Assembly: GCF_003600155.1 (NCBI RefSeq)
Contig: NZ_QWLD01000011.1
Coordinates: 20,908-84,907, forward strand
From: Nesterenkonia muleiensis
GTDB lineage: Bacteria > Actinomycetota > Actinomycetes > Actinomycetales > Micrococcaceae
DNA length: 64,000 nt
Direction: 5' to 3'
Part shown: piece after piece, positions 19,528-27,864 of the stretch
Numbering within the stretch: position 1 is the stretch's first letter
Layout: each line of letters opens with the position of its first letter
Program-made: the position numbers and the translations under genes
Notes under the pieces: generated by a model
The model's input: only the letters and a program-made list of their open reading frames with translations
What the model was told of the DNA's origin: nothing
The model's database searches: none

Positions 19528-19560
19528 TGCCGGGTCCGGACATCTGTGCCGGACCCGGCA
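19528..19560 (+). terminator. Stem-loop between rhodanese and transporter genes
   Basis: TGCCGGGTCCGG and CCGGACCCGGCA form a 12-bp perfect stem with a nine-base loop, followed by TTCGGCTGTC. It sits between two genes in the same direction, so it may terminate or only attenuate transcription into the transporter. Confidence 0.6.
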
Positions 19561-19609
19561 TTCGGCTGTCTAAAGCACCTGCGACCAGCCTCTCCACCAA
19601 GGACTGACC

Positions 19610-20893
19610 ATGTTAGAAAACCCCCCGCAGAAGACCTCCCGCACCGTGGCGGTCAAAGCCGACCGTGAACTGGGATGGACCCGCGGCGACACCATCCGCA
19701 CCTCGATCTCCGTGACGGTGGCCGCGGTGCTGCTGGGGCTGGCCTGGTATCTGAGCACCACCGACGGTGAGGGACTGGGCGGATCCAACGCTGCGCTGAT
19801 GCTGCTGGTCGGGGCTGGGCTGGGGATCCTGTTTGAGCGTGGCCGGTACTGCTTCTTCTGCGTGTTCCGGGATCTGTTTGAGAAGAAGGACAGCCGGGGG
19901 ATGTACGCGATCCTGGTCTCGATCGCAGTAGGGATGATCGGCTATGCGGTGATCTTCTCCACCCGCATCCCCACTCCCACCGGGGAGAACACCCCTACTG
20001 ATGCGCATATCGCCCCGGTCTCGATCGCTCTGGTGATCGCCGGCCTGGCCTTCGGCCTGGGCATGGTCATCTCAGGGGGCTGCATCGCCGGGCACCTCTA
20101 CCGGCTTCCAGAGGGACACCTGCGGTCCATACCTGCCTTGGGCGGCGTCGTCATCGGCTTCGGTCTGGGCTTTCTGAGCTGGGACTTCATGTACTCCAGC
20201 TTCATCCTCGGCGCCCCGGTGCCGTGGCTGCCGGCCGGTAACGGGTACGGGATGGCAGTGCTGATCCAGCTCGGAGCACTGGTGGGTCTCGGCCTATGGC
20301 TGCTGCGCTGGAACCCGCCGGTGGCCGGACGCGGAGACCGCGTGGTGGACGCCACGGAGGTGCGCCGGCTGCTGTTCTTCAAGCGCTGGCCTGCACTGAT
20401 CACCGGCACCGCAGTGGGCCTGCTGGCGATACTGGCCTACTACAAGGATCAGCCGTTGGGGGTGACCTCGCAGATCTCTTCGCTGACGCGCACCGGAATG
20501 ACCGAGGCCAGCTGGCTGCCGCACTTCATGCCGGGGCTGGACGAACGGCTGGCCGGCTGCGTGGCCATGGTGGTCCATACCATCACCACCAACGGCTGGC
20601 TGATTCTGGGAATCGTGCTGGCCTCGCTGGCCGCAGCCCTGCCCGGACGGCGGGTCCAGCTGGAGAAGACCACCGCGTACAACTCCGCCACCGCTCTTGC
20701 GGGCGGGATTCTCCTGGGTTGGGGGGCGATGATTGGGCTGGGCTGCACGATCGGGGTCCTGCTCTCCGGGACACAGGCCTTCGCACTCTCCGGCTGGGTC
20801 TTCGGCTCCGCGATCGTGGTCGCCGCAGGCCTGGGCTTCCGCTTCGGCCTCCACCGCAAAGCCGCTCCGGGGGTGTTCCCTCCTTCACCGTAA
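19610..20893 (+). CDS. YeeE/YedE (TsuA-like) sulfur-compound transporter
   Basis: This 427-aa polytopic membrane protein matches the YeeE/YedE (DUF395) family, whose TsuA members import thiosulfate. Conserved cysteines thought to relay the substrate are visible: GRYCFFC (residues 81 and 84), GGCIAGHLY (158), ERLAGC in a later loop and GLGCTIG near the C-terminus. About ten hydrophobic segments can be counted. The upstream exported rhodanese makes a sulfur function likely. Members of this family lacking a TusA partner, as here, also occur. The ATG at 19610 has only a weak site (AAGGACTGACC) upstream. Confidence 0.88.
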   Translation: MLENPPQKTSRTVAVKADRELGWTRGDTIRTSISVTVAAVLLGLAWYLSTTDGEGLGGSNAALMLLVGAGLGILFERGRYCFFCVFRDLFEKKDSRGMYAILVSIAVGMIGYAVIFSTRIPTPTGENTPTDAHIAPVSIALVIAGLAFGLGMVISGGCIAGHLYRLPEGHLRSIPALGGVVIGFGLGFLSWDFMYSSFILGAPVPWLPAGNGYGMAVLIQLGALVGLGLWLLRWNPPVAGRGDRVVDATEVRRLLFFKRWPALITGTAVGLLAILAYYKDQPLGVTSQISSLTRTGMTEASWLPHFMPGLDERLAGCVAMVVHTITTNGWLILGIVLASLAAALPGRRVQLEKTTAYNSATALAGGILLGWGAMIGLGCTIGVLLSGTQAFALSGWVFGSAIVVAAGLGFRFGLHRKAAPGVFPPSP

Positions 20894-20907
20894 TGGCTAG
20901 AGCGATC

Positions 20908-21654
20908 TCATTGCTCCAACGCACGGTGGCGTGCATCTTTTTCGAAGAGCCCTTCAAGCAGTTCGAAATGCCGGTCGACCGCCACCTGGGCTTTCTCCGG
21001 ATCACAGGATTCGATGGCCGCCAGAATGTCTGCATGGACGCCGCGGACCATTTCTCGCTCCTCGGCGAGTGTCACGAAACGCAAGGTGCCGTGCAGGACT
21101 GTGCGCAGCACACGAGCGAGGAAACGAAGACCAGAAGAATTTGAGGCGGTGAAAAGTGCTTCATGAAAATCAGCGTCTGCGGCAAATATCTCGGATCCGT
21201 CATCTGTATTATTCATCCTATGTATTGCGCTTCTCATTGACAGGATCCCATCTTGATCAGGGTCCTTGGCCGCAAGGATGGCGGCCTCCCGCTCAAGGGC
21301 CTGACGCACCGTGCTGAGTGACTCCACATGTATTTCCGCGGAGATCAGTCCGATGATCAGCGCCTCGCCCATGCGCTCCGGCTGCAGCCCGGTGTAGATT
21401 GCCCCTTCCCGCTCTCTTCTCTCTATGACACCAAACGCCTCCAGCCGACCTATTCGATCGCGCAAGGCGGTCCGGCTGACGCCCAACCGCGCAGACAATT
21501 CTCGCTCGCTGGGCAATCTATCGCCTGGTCTCTTTTCACGAATAAGTTCAACTAAATCGCCAATAATAGGGTCACCAAAATGAGCAGCAGTGAATCGCTC
21601 TCGATAACCTCGTGCTGCGGAACCGTGGACTGTAGCCTCATTTTCCGGAGTCAT
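20908..21654 (-). CDS. FadR-type GntR family transcriptional regulator
   Basis: The 248-aa protein has an N-terminal winged helix (about 15-75, with RLPSERELSARLGVSRTALRD) and a C-terminal all-helical FCD ligand-binding domain with the metal/acid-binding DFHEALF and late RHFELLE segments. Such regulators bind small organic acids and repress neighbouring catabolic genes. The start is ATG 21654, because the winged helix begins soon after it; longer in-frame starts add a non-conserved AT-rich stretch. It is divergent from the TRAP operon, and a TGGT-ATT-ACCA palindrome lies between them. Its base composition is clearly more AT-rich than its neighbours, suggesting later acquisition. Confidence 0.88.
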   Translation of the reverse strand: MTPENEATVHGSAARGYRERFTAAHFGDPIIGDLVELIREKRPGDRLPSERELSARLGVSRTALRDRIGRLEAFGVIERREREGAIYTGLQPERMGEALIIGLISAEIHVESLSTVRQALEREAAILAAKDPDQDGILSMRSAIHRMNNTDDGSEIFAADADFHEALFTASNSSGLRFLARVLRTVLHGTLRFVTLAEEREMVRGVHADILAAIESCDPEKAQVAVDRHFELLEGLFEKDARHRALEQ

Positions 21655-21774
21655 GACCCGATAGTAAACCATGAGAACTCGATTGCATGAGCCATAGGTT
21701 TCATAACAACCATTTCGGTGAGGCTTACTGAAAGCAATCATCTGCTTGCCAAAAAACTCAATCAGTCGTTCGAG

Positions 21775-21792
21775 TTGACTGGTATTACCAGT
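21775..21792. promoter_or_regulatory. FadR-type operator overlapping a -35 box
   Basis: ACTGGTATTACCAGT at 21778-21792 is a perfect 15-base palindrome with the TGGT-N3-ACCA core known for FadR/PdhR-class GntR regulators. It overlaps TTGACT at 21775-21780, a good -35 box pointing toward the TRAP genes, so binding would block transcription. No convincing -10 sequence follows at the right spacing. Confidence 0.65.
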
Positions 21793-21862
21793 GCGTGACA
21801 CACTTCACATGCACACTCGATCTGTGACCACACTCACAGGACCTAGATGAATGGAGAGGCCC

Positions 21863-22861
21863 ATGAAGCGCTCTGCCCCCCTCGCAATTCTGTCCTTGAC
21901 AGCCCTGAGCGTGACCGCGTGCGGTGACGGAGACGGAGGAGAAGAAGAAACCTACACCTGGGACTTCACGGTCACCACCAGCAATACCTCCACGTGGTAC
22001 GAAGCAGCCGAGTTGTTCGGTGAGACTCTGGACGAGGAGTCCGACGGACGCATGCAGCTCAATATCCACGCCAATGAGCAGCTCTCAGGCGGCGACCCCG
22101 CCGCTGGCGTTGAGCAGCTGATGAACGGGGACAAGGCGTTCTCCTACAACTCCACCATCATCTACGACGGACTGGACTCCAGGTTCAGCGCCATCAACGC
22201 CCCGTTCTTGTTCGCCGACTACGAGCAGGCCGATTCAGCGATCGAAGCCGGCGCCGAAGACGCCTACCGCGAGCTCAGCCGTGAAATGGGCGTCGAGATG
22301 CTCGGCTTCGGAGAATCCGGCTTCCGGCAGCTGACCACCACTGACACTCCGGTGACCAGCCCTGATGATTTGGCTAACCTCGTCATCCGGGTGCCTGGCT
22401 CCAGCCTGTTCCTGAACATCTTCAACGAGCTCGGTGCGGATCCCACCACCATGAACTTCGCCGAGGTCTACACCTCCCTGCAGACCGGCACTATCGACGG
22501 CCAGGAGAACCCCTATGACGTCATCTACTCCAGCGGTCTCCAGGAGGTCCAGGACCACCTGACCGTCTGGAACTACGTCTACGACCCGCTGATCCTGGGC
22601 ATGAACGCCGATCTCTACGACTCGCTGAGCGAAGAGGATCAGCAGATCGTCCAAGACGCTGCCGCCGAGGCCAATGCTTTCCAGATCCAGCAGAATCGAG
22701 AGCTGGAGGAAGAGCAGCTCGCTGAGCTTCGCGAGGATATGGAGGTCGTCGAGCTCAGCGATGATGAGCTCTCCGCATTCCGTGAGGCCATGGAACCGGT
22801 CTACGACGCACACCAGGAAGACTGGACCGAGGACCTCATGGAAGCAGTCCAGCCGGAGTAG
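21863..22861 (+). CDS. dctP: TRAP transporter substrate-binding lipoprotein (DctP family)
   Basis: This 332-aa solute receptor has a lipoprotein signal with lipobox VTAC near residue 20 and an acidic linker, then the DctP fold. VIRVPGS around residue 176 contains the conserved Arg that forms a salt bridge with the carboxylate of the ligand, so the substrate is an organic acid. The start is ATG 21863, directly after GGAGAGG; the ATG at 21851 lies within that site. It is the first gene of a dctPQM-SDR-PPC operon under the probable control of the divergent GntR regulator. Confidence 0.93.
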   Translation: MKRSAPLAILSLTALSVTACGDGDGGEEETYTWDFTVTTSNTSTWYEAAELFGETLDEESDGRMQLNIHANEQLSGGDPAAGVEQLMNGDKAFSYNSTIIYDGLDSRFSAINAPFLFADYEQADSAIEAGAEDAYRELSREMGVEMLGFGESGFRQLTTTDTPVTSPDDLANLVIRVPGSSLFLNIFNELGADPTTMNFAEVYTSLQTGTIDGQENPYDVIYSSGLQEVQDHLTVWNYVYDPLILGMNADLYDSLSEEDQQIVQDAAAEANAFQIQQNRELEEEQLAELREDMEVVELSDDELSAFREAMEPVYDAHQEDWTEDLMEAVQPE

Positions 22862-22864
22862 CCC

Positions 22865-23356
22865 ATGCTTGACAAGATCCTCACCCGCGTCGAGAACACG
22901 GTGATCATCGGAGCCTTTATTGCCATGACCGCCGTATACTTCGCCAACGTTGTCAGCCGCTACCTGTTGCACGGCTCGCTAGCCTTCACCACAGAGATCG
23001 TGGTCAACCTCGCTGTGCTGCTCACGATGGTCGGTGCCGCAGCAGGCGTCCGGCTCGGCACCCATCCGGGGTTCGACCTGCTGCCGTCCATGTCCAAGGG
23101 ACTGCTGCGAACGGTGATGGTCTCCCTGATCGCGGCGGCCACCCTCGTCTTCTTCCTCCTCTTCCTGTGGCTGGGCTGGGAGATGGCGTCCCGTCAGTTT
23201 GACCAGGGGCGGGTCACCCCCGCGCTGGGCATCCCTCAGTGGATCTTCTCCATGGCTCTGCCCGTTGGAGCCGCACTGGGTGCAGTGCGAGCAGCACAAG
23301 CAGGCTATGTGCAGATTCGCCGCATCAGCAGTGATGGACAGGGAGTCACCGCATGA
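22865..23356 (+). CDS. dctQ: TRAP transporter small permease (DctQ family)
   Basis: The 163-aa protein has four hydrophobic segments (about residues 14-34, 46-66, 85-108 and 125-147), as expected for DctQ. FANVVSRYLL near residue 25 and FTTEIVVNLAVLL are family motifs. It starts three bases after dctP stops and overlaps dctM by four bases. Confidence 0.92.
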   Translation: MLDKILTRVENTVIIGAFIAMTAVYFANVVSRYLLHGSLAFTTEIVVNLAVLLTMVGAAAGVRLGTHPGFDLLPSMSKGLLRTVMVSLIAAATLVFFLLFLWLGWEMASRQFDQGRVTPALGIPQWIFSMALPVGAALGAVRAAQAGYVQIRRISSDGQGVTA

Positions 23357-24831
23357 TTGAACTCATCCTCGTCGGCAGTTTCTTCCTCCTTGTGCTGCTG
23401 GGCATTCCCATCGCATTCTCCATGGGACTCTCCGCCGTCATCACGATCCTCTACGCCACCGGCACCCACGCGCTCAATCCGGCCGCCGGTGTCATGTACG
23501 CGTCCATGTCCTCAGAGACGCTGCTAGCGATACCGTTCTTCATCCTTGCCGGCGTGATCATGGAACTGACGGGCATCTCCACACGGCTGATCGAGTTCGC
23601 GGACAAAGTGGTCGGGCACCGTAAGAGCGGACTGGCGCTGACCGCGATCATCGCAGCACTGCTGTTCGCAGCGATCTCCGGCTCAGGGCCGGCGACAGTG
23701 GCGGCACTGGGTGCCGTGCTCATTCCTGCACTGGTCAAGCACGGCTACTCCAAACGCCACGCAGCATCGCTCTTAGCCAGTGCCGGGGGCATGGGCATTG
23801 TGATCCCTCCAAGCATCGCGTTCATCGTCTTCGCAGTGGTCGCCAGCGATCATCAACGGGTGTCCATCAGCAGACTCTTCATGGCCGGTGTGATTCCCGG
23901 GATCCTCATGGGGTTGGCCTTCTACTGCGTCGCCCGTTACCTCCCCCGCCATGTAGAGCAGCTGACAGAGAACTCCAGCCGCAATGTCGAAAAAGGCATG
24001 GACCGATTGGGGCTGACGCCCAAATCCTCCAGTACCCCAGCCGGCGGCAGCACACAGAGTCCTGTCGCGATCACCGCCGGCAGCACAGCCACCGATGGCA
24101 TTATCACTCTCGAAGACACTGTCGACACCGACACAGAAGTCGGTGAACGCACCGGCCGCGCGCCGTGGAGTGAAATAGGTATGGCCTTTCTCCGTGCCAT
24201 CCCCGGTTTGCTGGTGCCGGTCATCATTCTGGGTGGCATCTACGGCGGTATCTTCACCCCGACAGAGTCAGCAGCCGTGGCGTGCGTCTATGCGCTGCTG
24301 GTCGGCCTGTTCTTCAGCCGAGACCTGAAGTTCACCGGACTGTTCAAGGTCTTCACCACAGCCGGAGTGCAGTCTTCACGAATCATGATCATCGTGGCTG
24401 CCGCCTCGTTGTATGCCTATGTCATCACCAGGCACGGCATTGCAGCCCGGGTTTCAGATTCTTTGCTCTCCCTGACTGAGAGCACTTTGCTGCTCATCCT
24501 GCTGATCAATATCATCCTGCTGATCGCCGGCATGTTCCTTGATGCAGTCTCCGCGTTCTACCTGCTAGTCCCACTGCTGGTCCCTGTACTGCTGGAACTG
24601 GGCATGGACATCACCACGATCGGTGTGATGATGACTATCAATCTGGCGCTCGGCCTGGTCACTCCCCCAGTAGGTGTCAATCTGCTGGTGGCCGGCAGCA
24701 TCGCCAAGATCTCATACACCGAGGCTACCCGAGGGATCTGGCCGTTCCTGGGGGCCGGACTCGTGGTCCTCATTCTGGTGACCTTCATACCGCAGCTGAG
24801 CAACTGGCTGCCCGACCTCTTAGGAGTCTGA
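23353..24831 (+). CDS. dctM: TRAP transporter large permease (DctM family) with a hydrophilic insert
   Basis: This is the ion-coupled translocation subunit (492 aa; family usually about 425). ISGSGPATVAALG (about 115), GIVIPPS and GLVTPPVGVNLLV are characteristic. A hydrophilic insert of about 60 residues (roughly 210-270, rich in S, T, G and D) lies in the loop between two transmembrane segments, after CVARYLPRH and before APWSEIGMAFLRA. That insert explains the extra length and is not part of the usual fold. Start ATG 23353 overlaps the dctQ stop. Confidence 0.92.
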   Translation: MIELILVGSFFLLVLLGIPIAFSMGLSAVITILYATGTHALNPAAGVMYASMSSETLLAIPFFILAGVIMELTGISTRLIEFADKVVGHRKSGLALTAIIAALLFAAISGSGPATVAALGAVLIPALVKHGYSKRHAASLLASAGGMGIVIPPSIAFIVFAVVASDHQRVSISRLFMAGVIPGILMGLAFYCVARYLPRHVEQLTENSSRNVEKGMDRLGLTPKSSSTPAGGSTQSPVAITAGSTATDGIITLEDTVDTDTEVGERTGRAPWSEIGMAFLRAIPGLLVPVIILGGIYGGIFTPTESAAVACVYALLVGLFFSRDLKFTGLFKVFTTAGVQSSRIMIIVAAASLYAYVITRHGIAARVSDSLLSLTESTLLLILLINIILLIAGMFLDAVSAFYLLVPLLVPVLLELGMDITTIGVMMTINLALGLVTPPVGVNLLVAGSIAKISYTEATRGIWPFLGAGLVVLILVTFIPQLSNWLPDLLGV

Positions 24832-24834
24832 TCC

Positions 24835-25623
24835 GTGTCAACCACTCACACCGAAGGCGCCGCTCCGGTACCCACCTCCTCCGATTTGACCGGGCAGGTC
24901 TGCCTGGTCACCGGAGGGGCGCGTGGCATCGGATACGGCATCGCCCAGGAACTGATTTCACAGGGCGCGCAGGTCGCCGTCGTCGATATTGGAGGTGCGG
25001 ACGACGTCGCCGCCAGGCTAGGAGACAACGCGGCAGCGTGGACTGCGGATGTACGCGACCGAGCCCAGGTAACCCGGTGCGTGGCCGGCGTCGTCGAACG
25101 CTTCGGACGGCTGGATGTTCTGGTCAACAATGCCGGCACCGCAGCACGGATCGATCTTGAGGCAATGGACGACGACACCTGGGATCGGGATATCGCCACA
25201 AACCTGAAGGGAACCTACCTCTTCACCCAAGCAGCGATCTACCCGCATATGCGCAACCAGGGCTATGGGCGGATCATCAACATCAGTTCCATCTCCGGCA
25301 TTATGGGCGGTCCCTACTCCTCAGGAGAGGGCGGCGGTCGCTCCGGGCCGGCGTATGCCGCCTCTAAGGGAGGTATCATCGCCTTCACCAAATGGCTGGC
25401 GAAGGACGTAGGGGCGCTGGGCATCACCGCCAACTCAGTGGCCCCCGGCCCTGTCGCTACTCCTTTGACCTCCGATGTCGACTATCCGCTGGACAACCAG
25501 GCCATCAAACGCATGGGGGATCCAGAGGACATCGCAGGTGCTGTCGCGTACCTGGCCTCTCCTCGCACTGGCTTCGTCACCGGGGAGACGCTGAAGGTCT
25601 GCGGCGGTTCGGCCATCGGATAG
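24835..25623 (+). CDS. Short-chain dehydrogenase/reductase
   Basis: The 262-aa protein is a classical SDR: NAD(P)-binding TGGARGIGYG (about 25-33), VNNAGTA, the catalytic Ser region INISSISG and YAASKGG (Tyr-x3-Lys). The acidic residue at the end of the second strand (VDIGG) favours NAD over NADP. The start is GTG 24835, with AGGAG at 22 to 8 bases upstream of it, four bases after dctM. It probably oxidises a hydroxyl of the imported acid or an intermediate. Substrate is not predictable from sequence. Confidence 0.9.
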   Translation: MSTTHTEGAAPVPTSSDLTGQVCLVTGGARGIGYGIAQELISQGAQVAVVDIGGADDVAARLGDNAAAWTADVRDRAQVTRCVAGVVERFGRLDVLVNNAGTAARIDLEAMDDDTWDRDIATNLKGTYLFTQAAIYPHMRNQGYGRIINISSISGIMGGPYSSGEGGGRSGPAYAASKGGIIAFTKWLAKDVGALGITANSVAPGPVATPLTSDVDYPLDNQAIKRMGDPEDIAGAVAYLASPRTGFVTGETLKVCGGSAIG

Positions 25624-25632
25624 TGGCTGCAG

Positions 25633-26556
25633 ATGACCGCAGAGACCTCGATGCGCCCGCCAGGGCTGCCGCGTGCGCTGCCTCATCCGGGACCGCGCAA
25701 CGCCGAGCGTCTGCTCGTGCAGCCCACGCAGGCTGTCAGCGTGACGGGGCGGCTCCAGCCCGGTGAGCGATTGGTGGATGAACTGATCCGCCTGACCGCT
25801 GGCCTGGGTGTGACGTCCGGGTCCGTCTCGTTCTCAGCGGGTGTCCTGGCTACCCTGAACTACTGCTTCCCCGCGGAGGGAACCGGCCAGCGCGCCGCAT
25901 GGTTCTCCCCAGAGCAAGTCACCCACAACGCTCAGCTGACCGGAGGGTCTGCCACCGTGGGGCTGCGTGAGGGGATGCCGTTCGTCCACGCTCACCTACG
26001 CTGGAGAGATGAACAGGGCGTGACCCAGGGCGGTCATATCTGGCCGGCGACCATGGTCGGATCTCCCGCACCGGAAGTGACAGTGTCCGGGTTGCGCGCC
26101 GCCGAGTGGGAAAGCATCACGGACCCAGAAACGATGATGCCCGCATTCGAACCGCACAGCAGGCATAACCCCCAACGATCTGCCAGTGAACCTCATGACT
26201 TCACAGTGGCACGCGTGCTTCCCGATGAGGATATTACCGAAGCAGTGCGTCATATCGGGCGGGAATCAGGTTTCGACGCAATCCGGGTCGTTGCCGGGCT
26301 GGGCAGCTTGATCGGCGGGGTGCTGGTGTCAGAGGAGGGTCACCGTGTGATCATCGATGGTCCCGCTACTGAGGTCATCACCCTCAGCGGCACTGTCAAG
26401 GGGCTGGCGCCCTCTGCTGCTGCGGGCGAACCTGGAGCGGTGCATCAGCTGCACTGCACGCTCGTTGATCTCCACGGTACCGTCCACAGCGGTTATCTGA
26501 TCCCCGGGGAGAATCCGGTCGCGGTCACCTTCGAGCTGCTCCTGGCGTCAGCGTAG
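25633..26556 (+). CDS. Double PPC-domain (DUF296) protein, copy 1
   Basis: The 307-aa protein contains two PPC/DUF296-like halves. The N-terminal half (about 30-175) carries VNYCFPA-like LNYCFPAE, GSATVG, then HAHLRW and GGHIWPA, giving the HxH...H set seen in bacterial PPC domains that bind metal. It ends with AEWESITDPETMMPAF. The C-terminal half (about 195-305) has LPDEDITEAV, AGLGSLIG, DGPATEVITLSG and VHSGYLIPGENPVAVTF. Function of PPC proteins in bacteria is poorly known. It lies nine bases after the SDR in the TRAP operon, so it probably belongs to the same catabolic path. A close paralogue is encoded at 33945-34856. Start ATG 25633 has a weak ribosome site; ATG 25651 is possible. Confidence 0.8.
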   Translation: MTAETSMRPPGLPRALPHPGPRNAERLLVQPTQAVSVTGRLQPGERLVDELIRLTAGLGVTSGSVSFSAGVLATLNYCFPAEGTGQRAAWFSPEQVTHNAQLTGGSATVGLREGMPFVHAHLRWRDEQGVTQGGHIWPATMVGSPAPEVTVSGLRAAEWESITDPETMMPAFEPHSRHNPQRSASEPHDFTVARVLPDEDITEAVRHIGRESGFDAIRVVAGLGSLIGGVLVSEEGHRVIIDGPATEVITLSGTVKGLAPSAAAGEPGAVHQLHCTLVDLHGTVHSGYLIPGENPVAVTFELLLASA

Positions 26557-26582
26557 AAGGTAGAAGGTGGAGTGTGGTACCA

Positions 26583-27839
26583 ATGGCAGAGTTCACCTAC
26601 GACGAGGCGATTCAGACCGAAGTCGACGCTCTGGCCCAACGGTTGCGTCGATCTGTATTGGTCAATGACCCCATGGTGCGAAATCTCTACCGCAGTGCGC
26701 ACTTCGGTGATGAAGATCCACTGCGCATCCGTGCTCTTCTGCAGCGGGACACGGGTACCGACGTCGTCAGCTATATCTTTGCTCACGGTGTGCCCTCCTG
26801 GACCGGGCCGGGAAGGATTCCGCCCAATCCTGAACTTGGCATGATCCATCCGAGGGTCTGTACACCGATCCGAAGGCCGGGACGGCCCGGAGAGGACATG
26901 ATCGGGATGATCATGTTGGTCGACCCTGGGGATTCGCTCACCCCGGAGGACCTGGACCTGATCCGTCGGAGTTCTCAGCTTCTTGCTCCGCTGATGGAAG
27001 CTCGGCTGTACCCGGCTGCGGGCGAAGCTCAGCACGATCAGGCACTGTGGGATCTCTTGTCAGATGATCCAGCTCGTCGGCAGCAGGGTCTGGCGGATCT
27101 CGCCCCGCAGCCGTTGACCCACCTGATGGTGACCCGGATGGCTGTCGATGATCCACAACCCTCTGAACTGCGACAGGCGCAAGTCCGTGTGGCGCTGCAC
27201 GACGTGGCACGCCCGCGGCACATGTCTCCACAGTCGCCTGTGACCCAGATGCTCTCGGCGGTCGCCGAGGACACCGCCGTGCTGCTCCTGGGCTGCCGGG
27301 ACGCAGTGGAAAGCCCTGCGCACACCGGGGAATGGGCGTCCGAAGAGATCAGCCGGATCCGTCGCATGTTCATTGAGGCGGCCCCCGAGGGAGCCTCGCT
27401 GCGGATCGGGTGCGGATCCACCGTCAGGGGTGTGGAACATGCCTACGCCTCCGCTCGACAGGCAGGGGCCGCGCTGAAGGCTGCACAGCAGGGCCTGACG
27501 GCCGAACCTGTCACATTCTGGTCGAAGCTCGGGCCCATGGGGGTGCTTCTGGGTTTGCCTCGTACCCACCTGTCGCGGTCTCTGCTGCCCGACGAAATGC
27601 AGCGACTGCTCAAGGCCGTTCCTTTTGATGAACTTATCCGCACCCTACGCGTGTATCTGGATCACGGGGGCAACGGGCCTGCCTCCGCCGAGGCACTGCA
27701 CATCCACCGAACCACCCTGTACTACAGGTTGGGCAGGATCTCCGACCTGGCCGGACTCGACCTCTCCGACGGAAGGACACGGCTGAGCCTGCATCTGGGG
27801 CTGACTATGCTCCCGATGCTTCTAGAAGACGAGCGCTGA
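26583..27839 (+). CDS. PucR/CdaR family transcriptional regulator
   Basis: The 418-aa protein has an N-terminal GAF-like sensor region (about 30-150), a central GGDEF-like CdaR domain, and a C-terminal PucR-type helix-turn-helix (about 355-410) with LHIHRTTLYYRLGRI. Such proteins activate genes for small organic acids, purines or sugar acids. ATG 26583 follows GGTGGAG, ten bases upstream; GTG 26574 would overlap that site. It lies between the TRAP-SDR-PPC operon and the FAD/Fe-S dehydrogenase and may control the thiolase operon. Confidence 0.85.
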   Translation: MAEFTYDEAIQTEVDALAQRLRRSVLVNDPMVRNLYRSAHFGDEDPLRIRALLQRDTGTDVVSYIFAHGVPSWTGPGRIPPNPELGMIHPRVCTPIRRPGRPGEDMIGMIMLVDPGDSLTPEDLDLIRRSSQLLAPLMEARLYPAAGEAQHDQALWDLLSDDPARRQQGLADLAPQPLTHLMVTRMAVDDPQPSELRQAQVRVALHDVARPRHMSPQSPVTQMLSAVAEDTAVLLLGCRDAVESPAHTGEWASEEISRIRRMFIEAAPEGASLRIGCGSTVRGVEHAYASARQAGAALKAAQQGLTAEPVTFWSKLGPMGVLLGLPRTHLSRSLLPDEMQRLLKAVPFDELIRTLRVYLDHGGNGPASAEALHIHRTTLYYRLGRISDLAGLDLSDGRTRLSLHLGLTMLPMLLEDER

Positions 27840-27864
27840 GGGCTCATCGCACCTCGGTCTCAGC

